DNA of 64,000 nucleotides from Candidatus Melainabacteria bacterium SSGW_16 (GTDB lineage Bacteria > Cyanobacteriota > Vampirovibrionia > 2-02-FULL-35-15): the NCBI GenBank assembly GCA_004769085.1, contig DUDS01000010.1, positions 126,688 to 190,687 of the forward strand. Direction: 5' to 3'. The first letter of the stretch is position 1, and every line of letters begins with the position of its first letter. Under the pieces are notes generated by a model. It did not search any database and was not told where the DNA came from. It was given only the letters and a program-made list of their open reading frames with translations. Positions 1 to 9,721 of this stretch are shown here, one piece after another. The translations under genes were made by a program, and so were the position numbers.

Positions 1-1019
1 TATGGAACTGCAGGCATCCCCGTATAAACACTGTTTGACGGGATATTACCATGGATTCCGGACTTCGCTGTAAAAATTACATCGTTTCCAACATTTATAT
101 TATCTGCAAAACCAACCTGTCCTCCGGCAACAATCCTATCCCCCGTAACAACACTGCCAGCAAAACCTACCTGCCCGACTATCAGGCAGTCTCTTCCAAT
201 TTTACAGTTATGAGCTATCTGAACCAGATTATCAATCTTTGTCCCGGCACCAATAATTGTGGGACCAATAGTACCTGAATCCACGCAACTGTTTGCACCT
301 ATTTCAACATCATCTTCAATTATCACACCACCAGCAGATGGTATTTTATGTTGTACCTGGCGATCTAAATTAAAATTAAAATCTCCTCGTTTTGCTTTTT
401 CAAAATTACTCTCTTCTTCAGTTACATAACCATATCCATCAGAACCAATCACTGTACTGGAATGAATTATCACATTATTCCCAATTTTTACTCTGTCCAT
501 AAGAGAACAATTAGGATAAATAATGCAATTATTTCCTATAGAAACATTTGATCCAATAAAAACATTTGGGTAGATTTTTGTATTTTCTCCTACTGATGAA
601 TCAGGACCAATAAAAACATTTGCATCAATTGCTGCATTCTTTGCAATTTTTGACGATGAATCTATCACCGCTGATAAATGAATACCAGACTTTAGGGAAT
701 ATTTGGTTCCGCCAAAAGCCTCAAGAAGTTTTTTCATTACAAGCCTGGGTCTTTGAGCCCATATAACAGGCATCTTAAATCCCTGCGGCAATTTGTCTCT
801 TACCTCATGTGGCAGAATAAACGCTTTGGCTTTTACAGTCTGAATATTTTTTAAATATTTCTGATCATATACAAAGACCAGATCTTCTGATTCAGAAGTA
901 ACAGGAGATACTGCAATACTATCTATAAACAACCCCTCATTTGCACAGGCAATTTCATTTAACACCCCACCTATAATTTCTGCTACCTGTTTTAGGGTTT
1001 TTGAAGTTACTTTTGGCAT
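1..1019 (-). CDS. lpxD: UDP-3-O-acylglucosamine N-acyltransferase, 3' end cut by window edge
   Basis: Adds the second acyl chain to UDP-3-O-acyl-glucosamine in lipid A synthesis (cytoplasm). About 339 codons are open from the ATG at 1019-1017 to the left edge without a stop. The N-terminal third is an LpxD-type uridine-binding domain. The rest is a left-handed beta-helix built of hexapeptide repeats, visible as recurring I-G-x-N and V-x-I-G steps. The last readable residues (YTGMPAVP) match the end of the helix, so only a short tail should be missing. The start lies 3 nt after the skp stop, so the two are co-transcribed. The family is clear from the repeats and from the bamA-skp-lpxD order. 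LpxA-type acyltransferases are the alternative but lack this N-terminal domain. Confidence 0.9.
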   Translation of the reverse strand, partial: MPKVTSKTLKQVAEIIGGVLNEIACANEGLFIDSIAVSPVTSESEDLVFVYDQKYLKNIQTVKAKAFILPHEVRDKLPQGFKMPVIWAQRPRLVMKKLLEAFGGTKYSLKSGIHLSAVIDSSSKIAKNAAIDANVFIGPDSSVGENTKIYPNVFIGSNVSIGNNCIIYPNCSLMDRVKIGNNVIIHSSTVIGSDGYGYVTEEESNFEKAKRGDFNFNLDRQVQHKIPSAGGVIIEDDVEIGANSCVDSGTIGPTIIGAGTKIDNLVQIAHNCKIGRDCLIVGQVGFAGSVVTGDRIVAGGQVGFADNINVGNDVIFTAKSGIHGNIPSNSVYTGMPAVP

Positions 1020-1022
1020 GGT

Positions 1023-1544
1023 TTAATTTGTCTTTTTTTTGTTCTCTGCCTGTTTTAAAGGATCAGCAGTATCACTTGCAAGTGGCACTTTCCTTTTAAG
1101 AATTTCAGCAACTGCATCCGTAACATCGCTGCCACCTACAAGAACAGCTCTTCTATCAAAAACTACTTCAAGTCCTTTTTCCAGTGCAACTTTTTTAATT
1201 GCGTCAGTAATATCTTTCTCGATTTTTACTGATATGGACTCAACCATTTTTCTTGTATCATCTGCTTTTAAATCAATTTTTTCCTGTAACTCTCTTTTTT
1301 TTGTAAGTTTCTCAGCTTCTGATTTTTTCTGCTTCTCAAATTCAGTAAAAACTTTTTCTGACTCTTCTATAGCATTTTTAAGATCATCCTGTGCATCAGC
1401 AATTTTCTTCTGTGCATCCTGGACACCAGGGTACAAATCAAATAGTTTCTCACCATCAACAATACCGATCTTGGAAGATGTCTGCCCATATGCAGGCCAA
1501 AAACTTATAAAAACCAATAAAACCATTACTAACAGACTTTGCAT
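1023..1544 (-). CDS. ompH: Skp/OmpH family periplasmic chaperone
   Basis: Likely periplasmic holdase for unfolded outer-membrane proteins on their way to BamA. It is 173 residues, the usual Skp size. Residues 1-20 form a signal peptide ending near AYGQ. Next comes the family's opening strand (KIGIVDGEKLFDLYPG), then a long charged coiled coil (about 45-110), then the closing strand segment around GLEVVFDRRAVLVGG. An AAGGAG ribosome site sits just before the ATG. It lies immediately upstream of lpxD. The C-terminus continues about 25 residues past the usual end as a polar Lys-rich tail. Confidence 0.9.
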   Translation of the reverse strand: MQSLLVMVLLVFISFWPAYGQTSSKIGIVDGEKLFDLYPGVQDAQKKIADAQDDLKNAIEESEKVFTEFEKQKKSEAEKLTKKRELQEKIDLKADDTRKMVESISVKIEKDITDAIKKVALEKGLEVVFDRRAVLVGGSDVTDAVAEILKRKVPLASDTADPLKQAENKKKTN

Positions 1545-1729
1545 TTTAAAATCTCCTTAATATTGCATAACCACTCTATATTAACCTGAAAACTGGTGAA
1601 TTTTTATGTCTTTCAAAGGATAGTAGATAGAATTAAACTAATTGAATTTGGTTTAATAACCCATTCTTAAAGTCTCGCAATAGTATATGCTCTTACGCTA
1701 AGCATATTATGTGCATATAAGGATCTTCT

Positions 1730-2083
1730 ATGATTAACAATAATGAAATAGCAAAGCGCTATGCAGAGCTTGATTATCAGCAGGGCTTAAACAACGTAAA
1801 CAGTCTTTCAAGAAGCAATGTTTCAGCTACTACTTTAAACAGCGAACGATTTGGTACTGAAATAAGACACATTCAGACACTGGCTCAGATTGGTCAGATA
1901 AGCCAGCAGGAAGCAGCAGTAAAAATTGCAGAGTTAGAACACCAGCGCGACATAAATAATGTAAAAAATATGGTTACTGGCGGGGTTTCAGAATATACAA
2001 TTAACAAAGAGAGAATGGAAACAGAAAAAAGATATTTGCTTGCGCTTCAGGAAGCTCAGAACATGAGACAAAACAATTCTTAA
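1730..2083 (+). CDS. unknown small protein with an internal tandem repeat
   Basis: A 117-residue soluble, polar, probably helical protein that I do not recognise. It consists of two diverged copies of a unit of about 42 residues. Residues 12-53 and 67-108 both begin with AEL, carry a central NNV and a later ER..TE.R pattern, and end in LA. They are joined by a Gln-rich linker (GQISQQEAAVKI). There is no signal peptide or membrane segment. An AAGGA ribosome site precedes the ATG. The gene is antisense to its surroundings, between skp and bamA. Its stop ends 1 nt before the bamA stop, so it splits a cluster that is normally one operon. The real start and coding nature are supported by the repeat; the function is unknown. 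Confidence 0.7.
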   Translation: MINNNEIAKRYAELDYQQGLNNVNSLSRSNVSATTLNSERFGTEIRHIQTLAQIGQISQQEAAVKIAELEHQRDINNVKNMVTGGVSEYTINKERMETEKRYLLALQEAQNMRQNNS

Positions 2084-2084
2084 A

Positions 2085-4127
2085 TTAGAACCTTTCACCA
2101 AATCCAAAATTAAATCTTCCAAGAATGTTATTGTTATTCCAAAGCGGTTTAAGAAATGGAATACCATAGTCCACCCTGATGGAACCTAAAATAGGAATAT
2201 TTGCCCTAAATCCAATCCCTGTTGAAAGTGCTGTGTTCAGACGGTTATACAAACGATTAATGTTTGAATTGCCACCAACATAACCAAAATCTGAGAACAA
2301 CACAAACCTGAGATCTTTCCCAAGTGGAGTATTTTGAATACCGGGAATTGTATCAAGCATTGGCATTCTTACTTCTGCACTAGCAAGCAGACTTCTTTTA
2401 CCAATCCCCAAATCAGAAAACGATCTGTAACCACGGACTCCGTAAAAGCCTCCAGCTTTAAACTGGCTGTACATTGGGATATCACCGATCAAACTTGAAG
2501 CTCCCTGTAAATTGAATGCAAGTGTGGTTTTTTGTCCCACAGGAATATATTTTCTAAGATCAATGCCAAGCTTTGTATAACTGCTGTTACCAATACCAAC
2601 AGCTTCACCTACATTAACTTTGTTGTACCAGCCTTTTGTAGGACTAACATTATTATCCCTGGTATCAAATGCAAGAGTCGGATTAATCTGAATATAATTA
2701 CCGCTCTGAAGTTGTTCATCCCTGATTTTTTCTGCTATATCTTTTGCAGCATCCTGTTTAACACCATCATTGTGATCGTCTATGGACTGACCAGGCTGAA
2801 ATGCATTTTTCTCAGTAATATCTCCAAGAAATTTACCATTATCAATGTTCACAAGCTGATCAGTAAGAAAATCAGTAGCCCGGGATCCAATATCTTTCAT
2901 TTCAACACTTTCACCCAAAAGATCAAATCCACCAAACAGGTTCATTCCAAGTGGTCTCATTAGTGATGCACCTACTGCAAGATTTCTTTCCTGAGCTAAG
3001 TCAATCAAATAACTGTTAAAAGTATAGCCATGGGTAAAAAATGAAACAGAATTTTTTGTACCAAGGAAATTCGGATCGGAATACCTGGCTTCTATCTGTC
3101 CTGTTTTTCTTTTAGCCAAAAATCTCTGATTAACAAGAGAATTTGCAAGTAGTCCTGTCCCCAGTTGCGAATTAAATGCAAAATTTTTCCCTTCACCAAA
3201 TAAATTATTGTTATTAAATCCAAAGTTTGCAAAAACACCATTCAGAGTGTTTACACCACCACCAAAACCAAATGAACTACTCCTCTTTTCAACAACATCA
3301 ATGTTTAAATCATATTTACCAGGGCTTGTTTCAGAAGGAGTAAGAGTTCGTTTAATATCATCAAACAACCCGGTACCATTTAACGACCTGAAATCCTGTA
3401 CCAGTAAAAGCTCATTATATGGTTCACCTGAAGCAAGATTTGGTATAAATCTTTTTATGTATCTTTCTTTGGTCTTTGCATTCCCTTTAATTACAACTTT
3501 ATCAATAACACCCTCATCAAGCTTAATCGTTAAAGTGCCGTCAGGATCAATTGCAATATCAGTAATTCTGGCAAGGAGATAACCACTCTCATGATATTTT
3601 TTTTCAATGAAATCAAGTGCCTTTGAAATCCTTGTGATACTTTCAGGTTTACCAATTAAACCCTGAACCACAATAAGCAAATCATCAGTAGGAATAAGCT
3701 GGTTACCAAGAATTTGAACATTGGTAATAGGATTATTTTCTTCAATACGAATTTTAAGGAGCACTCCACCATCAGTTTGTTCAGGGCTTGCCTGAATACT
3801 GTCCCTGACAAAATATCCCAGTCTGTCAATTGCTTCAAGATCGCTTAAAATCTTATCCTTATCAAACTTGGTACCAACTTTAGAATCAATTGCTTTTAAA
3901 ATCTGTTCTTCAGGAACAAGCCTGTTCCCTTCAATTTGTATTTCCCTGATTGTTAAACTCTTATCAATAGTAGTTTGTTTTTTAGGTTCATCATACTTCC
4001 CGCGATTAAAAAATGAGCTGATATTTGAAAACCCGGACTGGGCATTTACCGGTAGCTGGCAAAACAATAGAATCACCAGAGTCCAAAAGGAGACTATTTT
4101 CTTATAAATGTTTTTTTCTTGCAGCAT
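2085..4127 (-). CDS. bamA: outer membrane protein assembly factor BamA (Omp85)
   Basis: Outer-membrane beta-barrel insertase. It is 680 residues, against about 810 in E. coli. The N-terminal export signal spans about residues 10-30. Residues 58-285 have room for about three POTRA domains, as in cyanobacterial Omp85, rather than five. The rest is the 16-strand barrel, with the conserved VRGYR lid-lock motif near residue 563 and a C-terminal aromatic residue (ends GFGERF). A polar insertion around residues 420-470 probably forms an extracellular loop. It is followed on the same strand by skp and lpxD, but a gene of opposite orientation intervenes. Confidence in the family is very high; the POTRA count is an estimate. 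Confidence 0.95.
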   Translation of the reverse strand: MLQEKNIYKKIVSFWTLVILLFCQLPVNAQSGFSNISSFFNRGKYDEPKKQTTIDKSLTIREIQIEGNRLVPEEQILKAIDSKVGTKFDKDKILSDLEAIDRLGYFVRDSIQASPEQTDGGVLLKIRIEENNPITNVQILGNQLIPTDDLLIVVQGLIGKPESITRISKALDFIEKKYHESGYLLARITDIAIDPDGTLTIKLDEGVIDKVVIKGNAKTKERYIKRFIPNLASGEPYNELLLVQDFRSLNGTGLFDDIKRTLTPSETSPGKYDLNIDVVEKRSSSFGFGGGVNTLNGVFANFGFNNNNLFGEGKNFAFNSQLGTGLLANSLVNQRFLAKRKTGQIEARYSDPNFLGTKNSVSFFTHGYTFNSYLIDLAQERNLAVGASLMRPLGMNLFGGFDLLGESVEMKDIGSRATDFLTDQLVNIDNGKFLGDITEKNAFQPGQSIDDHNDGVKQDAAKDIAEKIRDEQLQSGNYIQINPTLAFDTRDNNVSPTKGWYNKVNVGEAVGIGNSSYTKLGIDLRKYIPVGQKTTLAFNLQGASSLIGDIPMYSQFKAGGFYGVRGYRSFSDLGIGKRSLLASAEVRMPMLDTIPGIQNTPLGKDLRFVLFSDFGYVGGNSNINRLYNRLNTALSTGIGFRANIPILGSIRVDYGIPFLKPLWNNNNILGRFNFGFGERF

Positions 4128-4529
4128 TATATTAACTTCAGGGGAATTACTGGAGCGGGTTTTACGAAGTGGTCATTCTAGCATAATATTATGACGGAAG
4201 AGTCCAGAACTAAGAGCCATCCCTATCCTAATATGCTTCAAATTTCACAAATATAAACATATTTTCAGCATTTTTTAGATAAAAAAATACATAATTTATT
4301 GCCAAATTCAAGGGAATTTAATACTTAATCAAACAAATGCACTTTAATACCTAGGAAGAATTTCTTGAGAAAAAAGTACTGTAAACCAAACAAGCTAGTC
4401 CCTATGTACTTACATAGATAATAAAACAAAATACCTTTTCAAGAAGGTGTTTTCCGGTTAAAATGTTAAAGCTTTTATTGCAAAAAAAAAGCAAAGTTGG
4501 TCATAGTTTTAAACAAGGAGTTAAGTAAC
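4128..4529. promoter_or_regulatory. divergent intergenic region between bamA and tuf
   Basis: About 400 nt without a gene. On the minus strand a TG-C-TAGAAT extended -10-like element at 4175-4180 faces bamA, without a convincing -35. For tuf I see only a strong ribosome site (AAGGAG at 4515-4520) and AT-rich sequence, and no clear promoter pair. No riboswitch or RNA gene is recognised. Confidence 0.35.
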
Positions 4530-5744
4530 ATGGCAAGGGCAAAGTTTGAAAGAAAAAAACCAAATGTAAATATTGGGACCATTGGTCACGTCGACCACGG
4601 TAAAACAACCTTAACAGCCGCAATAACAATGACACTGGCTGCAGGAGGAATGGCTCAGGTTAAAAAATATGATGAAATTGACTCAGCTCCTGAAGAAAAA
4701 GCCCGTGGAATTACAATAAATACTGCTCACGTAGAATACGAAACAAAAGATAGACACTATGCTCACGTAGACTGCCCTGGACATGCTGACTATGTAAAAA
4801 ACATGATTACAGGTGCAGCTCAAATGGACGGAGCAATCCTGGTAATATCTGCAGCTGATGGTCCAATGCCTCAAACCAGAGAGCATATTCTTCTTGCACG
4901 TCAGGTGGGTGTTCCACACATAGTGGTTTTCTTAAATAAAGTTGATATGGTTGATGATAAAGAATTAGTTGAACTTGTAGAAGTTGAAACCAGAGAACTC
5001 CTTACTAAATATGGATTTAAGGGTGCTGAAATTCCAATTATTAAAGGCTCTGCACTTAAAGCAATGGAAGCACTTCTTAAAAATCCTACTGCAAAACGGG
5101 GCGAGAATAAGGATGTTGATGCTATACATGAGCTTATGGACACTGTTGATAAAAGTATTCCTACACCAGTAAGAGATGTAGACAAACCATTCCTTATGGC
5201 TGTTGAAGATGTTTTCTCAATTACAGGTCGCGGCACCGTTGCAACAGGACGTGTCGAGAGAGGAAAATTAAAAGTTCAGGAAGAAATTGAAATTGTTGGT
5301 CTTAAAGATACAACAAAAACAATTGCAACAGGACTTGAAATGTTCAGGAAAACTCTTGATGAAATCCAGGCAGGTGACAATGCAGGCGTACTTCTCAGAA
5401 GTATCGATAAAGATGGTATTGAACGTGGTCAGGTACTTGCAAAACCAGGTAGTATAAAGCCACACACAAAATTCAATGCTGAGGTTTATATACTCACAAA
5501 AGAAGAAGGTGGAAGACACACCCCATTCTTTCCGGGTTACAGACCACAATTTTATGTAAGAACTACAGATGTTACCGGTTCAGTTAAACTTCCTCAAGGA
5601 GTTGAAATGGTAATGCCTGGCGATAACATAGCTATGGAAGTAGAACTAATACAACCAGTTGCAATTGAAGAAGGTATGAGGTTTGCAATCCGTGAAGGTG
5701 GTAAAACAGTCGGTGCAGGAGTTGTAAGCAAAATACTGGCTTAA
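4530..5744 (+). CDS. tuf: translation elongation factor Tu
   Basis: GTPase that delivers aminoacyl-tRNA to the ribosome. The start is placed at the ATG at 4530 ([12 protein letters not shown]), which has AAGGAG 9 nt upstream. An in-frame start 11 codons earlier has no support. That gives 404 residues. The G motifs are GHVDHGKT (G1), DCPGHADY (G3), NKVD (G4) and GSAL (G5). After G5 comes a short insertion ending [12 protein letters not shown], as in cyanobacterial and plastid EF-Tu (about 409 residues); E. coli EF-Tu is shorter. Domains II and III are complete. It heads tuf-rpsJ-rplC, the join of the str and S10 clusters; fusA is not next to it here. Confidence 0.97.
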   Translation: MARAKFERKKPNVNIGTIGHVDHGKTTLTAAITMTLAAGGMAQVKKYDEIDSAPEEKARGITINTAHVEYETKDRHYAHVDCPGHADYVKNMITGAAQMDGAILVISAADGPMPQTREHILLARQVGVPHIVVFLNKVDMVDDKELVELVEVETRELLTKYGFKGAEIPIIKGSALKAMEALLKNPTAKRGENKDVDAIHELMDTVDKSIPTPVRDVDKPFLMAVEDVFSITGRGTVATGRVERGKLKVQEEIEIVGLKDTTKTIATGLEMFRKTLDEIQAGDNAGVLLRSIDKDGIERGQVLAKPGSIKPHTKFNAEVYILTKEEGGRHTPFFPGYRPQFYVRTTDVTGSVKLPQGVEMVMPGDNIAMEVELIQPVAIEEGMRFAIREGGKTVGAGVVSKILA

Positions 5745-5768
5745 GTTTAAATCTAGGAATCATAAATT

Positions 5769-6098
5769 ATGGCTAAAACTGCTACTCAACAGCTAAAAAA
5801 CAGGATTCGTATTCGTCTTAAAGGATACGATTACAGAGCTTTAGATGCCTCCTGTGATCAAATTGTTGAAGCCGCTGTCAGAACAGGCGCATCCATTACA
5901 GGACCTATTTATCTGCCTACAGACAGACATCTCTACTGTGTAAACAGATCACCCCATGTAGACAAAAAATCAAGAGAACATTTTGAAATCAGGGTTCACA
6001 AAAGATTAATAGATATTGATGGTCCGACAAATGAAACTACAGATGCCCTTACCAGACTTGATCTTCCTGCAGGAGTAGACATAGAGCTAAAACTATGA
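5769..6098 (+). CDS. rpsJ: 30S ribosomal protein S10
   Basis: Component of the 30S head; its family (NusE) also takes part in antitermination. It is 109 residues, of standard length. The family's loop residues are present ([16 protein letters not shown]) and the C-terminus is [11 protein letters not shown]. It lies 24 nt after tuf and its last codons overlap the rplC start by 4 nt, so translation of the two is coupled. Confidence 0.96.
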   Translation: MAKTATQQLKNRIRIRLKGYDYRALDASCDQIVEAAVRTGASITGPIYLPTDRHLYCVNRSPHVDKKSREHFEIRVHKRLIDIDGPTNETTDALTRLDLPAGVDIELKL

Positions 6099-6769
6099 CA
6101 AAACCTTTAAGAACAAGACCGGAATTATTAGGGAAAAAACTTGGCATGGCTCAGTTTTTTAACGAAGAAGGTAATGCAATACCAGTTACAGTTATTGAGC
6201 TTGCTGAAAATATCATAACTGACATAAAGACACCAGCAAAACATGGTTATTCTGCAGTTCAAATTGGTGCAAATGTAAAAAAGGAAAAACACTTGAACAA
6301 ACCACTCATTGGAAATTTGAAAAAGAAGAATCTGCCATACTTCTCTTTACTAAAGGAATTCAGAGTACAACCTCAGGAACTTGACTCATATAAAACAGGA
6401 GAAATAATTGATTCATCAAAAATTTTAACACCTAAGGAACATGTTGATGTTTCTGGAATATCTATCGGCAAAGGTTTCCAGGGCATGGTGAAGCTATACA
6501 ACAAACACCGTGGCGCAAAATCACATGGTTCAAAATCTTACCGTTCTCCTGGTTCTATAGGTGGTCATACATTTCCAGGCAGAGTATTCCCAGGAAAGAA
6601 AATGCCTTCAAGAATGGGAAATGAAAAGGTTACAGTCAGAAACCTTCTTGTTGTTGAATTTGATAAAGATAAAAACCTGGTTCTGTTAAGAGGTGCTGTC
6701 CCTGGTGTTGAAGGTACATTAATTACAATAAAACCATCCATCAAAAAATGGAATCAGGCTAATTCTTAA
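6095..6769 (+). CDS. rplC: 50S ribosomal protein L3
   Basis: Early-assembling 23S-binding protein whose loop reaches the peptidyl transferase centre. It is 224 residues and begins [15 protein letters not shown]. The signature segment with the central loop is intact ([20 protein letters not shown], then the [14 protein letters not shown] stretch). It is the last plus-strand ribosomal gene: rplD, its usual neighbour, lies 11 kb away on the other strand. Its stop shares the palindrome TTAA with the stop of the convergent permease gene. Confidence 0.96.
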   Translation: MTKPLRTRPELLGKKLGMAQFFNEEGNAIPVTVIELAENIITDIKTPAKHGYSAVQIGANVKKEKHLNKPLIGNLKKKNLPYFSLLKEFRVQPQELDSYKTGEIIDSSKILTPKEHVDVSGISIGKGFQGMVKLYNKHRGAKSHGSKSYRSPGSIGGHTFPGRVFPGKKMPSRMGNEKVTVRNLLVVEFDKDKNLVLLRGAVPGVEGTLITIKPSIKKWNQANS

Positions 6770-7536
6770 AGCCACAGGACAGTAATTATATAATCCAGTA
6801 TAATCACACCCGCAAAGTTAATTACTACAGAAAGTCTTGTTGCACTGCCTACTTCCTTTGATCCACCTTTTGCCTGAACACCACAGTTATAACTAATTAA
6901 TGTAACAAAGAAACCAAAAATCGAAGCTTTTATAATTGCCAGAAATAAGTCTTTTAATTCAATTGTATTAAAGATTGAACTTGTATAAAGGTTGTATGAA
7001 ATATTGATTAGAAGATTTGTTGTAAAAAAATTTACTACAAGCCCAAAAACTATACAAATAAGAATAATAATAGGAAACCCAATTAATCCTGCAAGAATCA
7101 TCGGGAGCAGGAAATATGAATGGGGTAAAACTTTGGCTATTTTCATTGCATCAAGCTGATCTGTAACTTTCATTGAGCCAATTTGTGCTGTAACTCCTGA
7201 ACAGTATTGTGAAATAACAGCAAGTGATCCCATAACCGGCACACCTTCTCTTATAAGAGCAAGCGCAACCATTCCACCCAGATAAACCGACAAACCTCTT
7301 TCTCCAAATGCCGGAGCTGCATGAATTGAATATACAATTGCACTTGATCCAACGGTAAGAGTTGCTATTGGGAGACTGCCCCAGACAATTTTTCTCAGAT
7401 TTTCAAGAAAAGTTACACTAAAAAATCTTTTCTCAAAAAATAAACTATAAAAAGCTTCTTTTAAACCTAGTACAAGTTTTGCTATAAAGTTTAATATTTC
7501 AAAAAAACGAAGCTTGTAAAGAGACTCTACTGCCAT
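6766..7536 (-). CDS. MlaE-family ABC transporter permease
   Basis: Inner-membrane permease of the MlaE/YrbE family, which moves phospholipids or other lipids between the two membranes of diderm bacteria. It is 256 residues with about five to six hydrophobic segments. The family's central signature is present as REGVPVMGSLAV followed by GSMKVTDQLDAMKI. No ATP-binding (MlaF) or MCE (MlaD) partner is in the window. It is the last gene on the minus-strand ribosomal block, 194 nt after secY, in the place where adk, map or infA usually stand. Substrate is unknown. Confidence 0.85.
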   Translation of the reverse strand: MAVESLYKLRFFEILNFIAKLVLGLKEAFYSLFFEKRFFSVTFLENLRKIVWGSLPIATLTVGSSAIVYSIHAAPAFGERGLSVYLGGMVALALIREGVPVMGSLAVISQYCSGVTAQIGSMKVTDQLDAMKIAKVLPHSYFLLPMILAGLIGFPIIILICIVFGLVVNFFTTNLLINISYNLYTSSIFNTIELKDLFLAIIKASIFGFFVTLISYNCGVQAKGGSKEVGSATRLSVVINFAGVIILDYIITVLWL

Positions 7537-7596
7537 AAAGAAATTATTTCCTCTCTACCGCCCTCCTTGCTCCTTTGTCGCTTGTCGGGCTTTGCA

Positions 7597-7617
7597 AAGT
7601 GCATTTACTTGGCACTT
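7597..7617. other. short hairpin between secY and the MlaE-like gene
   Basis: A 6-bp inverted repeat (AAGTGC / GCACTT) with a 9-nt loop in the 194-nt gap. No T tract follows on the minus strand, so it is not a convincing terminator. It could be a processing or pause site. Confidence 0.3.
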
Positions 7618-7730
7618 CTTCTATCACAATCAAGATTTTACCGAGTTTTTTATAAATTTGGGGTTAAAATCTTACCTTGTAAATAGCTTATTTCTAAATA
7701 TTTAGTTAGCTGGGCAATAATTATCTAAAG

Positions 7731-9194
7731 TTAAACTGGTTTTTTTTGGGAAAGGCTTAGTATACTTCTGGTCTGGTACCTGTGTGTCTGTGCGTATGTA
7801 ATAATCTGGTTTCTGGTATCAATTGCAACACCAACAAGAATTATAAGCGAAGTACTGCCAAGTCCGCCTAATGTAGCCACCTGACACAGGGTTTCTGCAT
7901 GGATTGGCAAAACAGCAACAAGTCCGATTGCAACAGCACCTATAAAAATAATCCTGTTTATTATTAAGTCAAGGTAATCACTTGTTGGTTTCCCTGGTTT
8001 TACACCCTGAATAGCTGAACCATTTTTCTTTAAATTTTCAGACATTTCTCTGGGATTAATAATTATTGAAGCATAAAAATATGAAAACAGAATTATAAGA
8101 AGAAAATAAATAACAGAATGCTGCCAGTGTCCACCTCTAAAAAGATACTCAACCTGAAGGGAAAGAAAGTTACCAAAATCACTGAAAATATAATTTTCAC
8201 CTACTTTTATTTGTGAAAGAGCAAAACATAACTGGGCAAGTCCCGGTGTATTATTAAAAAAGTTCCTCAATGCAATTGAGACAGATTTATCCTGAAGCCC
8301 TGCAAAAGCCATAAGCTGAAGTGGAAGAAACATTAATGAACTGGCAAATATAATTGGGAGTACTCCTGCTGGATTTATTTTTAATGGCATATAGTGATCA
8401 GGGGCTGCTGCAACCCTTCCACCAGCTGTCTGTCTCCTGGCACCAAGAACAAGGACTTTTCTTGAACCTTCCTGAATAAAAATAATTAAAACAATTAAAA
8501 GAGAAAATATAGCTAAAAGAGTGGCTACACCCCAGGCAGGCGCTGAGCCGGTATTTAATGCCGTAACTGTATCCTTAATCATTATTGGCATTCTTGAAGC
8601 AATTCCTATAAAAATAAGTATTGAAGCTCCATTCCCGATTCCTCTTTCAGTAATAACTTCACCAAGCCACATAACAAAAACACTTGAACATGTAAGAATT
8701 ACAATCGTGCTCAAATAAAAAGCAGGAGTCCCAGCAAGTGCAACACCAGCTACATCAAGAAACCTTGCAAGAGCAAGAGATTGTATTATGGCAAGAACAA
8801 CTGTGCCTCTCCGTGTAAATTGTTGAAATTGTTTTCTACCAATGTCACCCTGCTCTCTCTGAAGATTTTTCAATGCAGGTATAACCTCTGTCATAAGCTG
8901 CATGATGATTGATGTTGTTATATATGGTCCGATTCCAAGAGCAAAAATTGACAGGGCACTTAATGCACCGCCTGCAAACAAGTCAACAAGTCCGAGAAGT
9001 CCGCTTGTAAGAACGTTTGATCGCTTAAGTAGTTCATGGTCAACCCCGATAAGAGGTATAAAAACACCGGTACGATAAATTGCCAGCATCCCGACAGTAA
9101 ATAGAATCTTCTGCATTAACCCTGCAGCTTTAAACATTTCAGCAAAGGTAGACATGTTTGCTTCTTTACCAAGTTTACGTGCTGATACTGACAT
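7731..9194 (-). CDS. secY: preprotein translocase subunit SecY
   Basis: Channel subunit of the Sec translocon in the inner membrane. It is 487 residues, somewhat longer than the usual 430-440. It has ten hydrophobic segments and the family hallmarks: the TM2 plug region after GPYITTSIIMQLM, the LGEVITERGIGNGASILIF stretch, and the cytoplasmic loop with EGSRKVLVLGARRQ. The extra length lies partly in the periplasmic loop around residues 300-350. It is near the end of the spc part of the ribosomal operon, 38 nt after rplO. Which of the first methionines is used is unclear; MSTFAEMFKAAG at codon 14 is an alternative. Confidence 0.95.
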   Translation of the reverse strand: MSVSARKLGKEANMSTFAEMFKAAGLMQKILFTVGMLAIYRTGVFIPLIGVDHELLKRSNVLTSGLLGLVDLFAGGALSALSIFALGIGPYITTSIIMQLMTEVIPALKNLQREQGDIGRKQFQQFTRRGTVVLAIIQSLALARFLDVAGVALAGTPAFYLSTIVILTCSSVFVMWLGEVITERGIGNGASILIFIGIASRMPIMIKDTVTALNTGSAPAWGVATLLAIFSLLIVLIIFIQEGSRKVLVLGARRQTAGGRVAAAPDHYMPLKINPAGVLPIIFASSLMFLPLQLMAFAGLQDKSVSIALRNFFNNTPGLAQLCFALSQIKVGENYIFSDFGNFLSLQVEYLFRGGHWQHSVIYFLLIILFSYFYASIIINPREMSENLKKNGSAIQGVKPGKPTSDYLDLIINRIIFIGAVAIGLVAVLPIHAETLCQVATLGGLGSTSLIILVGVAIDTRNQIITYAQTHRYQTRSILSLSQKKPV

Positions 9195-9232
9195 AAATAA
9201 AGGATTTTAAGAAATAAAATTTGATGGTTTTT

Positions 9233-9685
9233 TTATTTCTCTCCTATTAATTCCCACTTTCCACCACTAGCCTCGATCTTTTCTTTTGCTGATTCAGAAA
9301 AGTGATGAGCCTTAATCCTTACAGGAAATTTTATATCACCGTTTCCTAGAATTCTTATCCCATCATTTAATTTCTTTATAATTCCTTTTTCAAGCAACAA
9401 ATCAGGATTAATTTCCTTACACCCTGAAAGCTTCTCAAAATCAGACAGATTCACTACGGTCCAGACTTTCTTGTTTGGTCTTTCATTTGTCTGAAACTTT
9501 GGAAGCCTTCTGTAAGTAGGAGTCTGACCACCCTCAAATCCAGCCCTATGACCCTTTCCAGCTCTCTGCCCCTGTCCATTATTTCCTCTGCAACAAGTCT
9601 TGCCATGCCCTGAAGCAGTACCCCGCCCAACTTCTTTGGCTTTTCTTCTTGAGCCGTTTGCTGATTTTAATTCTGTTAATTTCAT
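9233..9685 (-). CDS. rplO: 50S ribosomal protein L15
   Basis: Late-assembly 50S protein. It is 150 residues. The N-terminus is the Gly/Arg-rich extended tail that penetrates 23S rRNA (RRKAKEVGRGTASGHGKTCC, then KGHRAGFEGGQTP). The globular end carries the family's SAKEKIEASGG motif. The 36-nt gap to rpsE leaves no room for rpmD (L30), which is missing here as in cyanobacteria. Confidence 0.95.
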   Translation of the reverse strand: MKLTELKSANGSRRKAKEVGRGTASGHGKTCCRGNNGQGQRAGKGHRAGFEGGQTPTYRRLPKFQTNERPNKKVWTVVNLSDFEKLSGCKEINPDLLLEKGIIKKLNDGIRILGNGDIKFPVRIKAHHFSESAKEKIEASGGKWELIGEK

Positions 9686-9721
9686 AATTTTATACCTGCT
9701 TTTATTCCTTAATATTAAAAA

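Noticed and set aside
1039-1560. 173-codon plus-strand reading opposite skp
   Set aside because: Ser/Phe-rich antisense shadow of skp, with no ribosome site; skp is a clear family.
4200-4529. Possible RNA leader or riboswitch before tuf
   Set aside because: No conserved structure or known motif could be recognised; only AT-rich sequence.
7597-7617. Hairpin after secY as a terminator
   Set aside because: 6-bp stem without a T tract on the transcribed strand.
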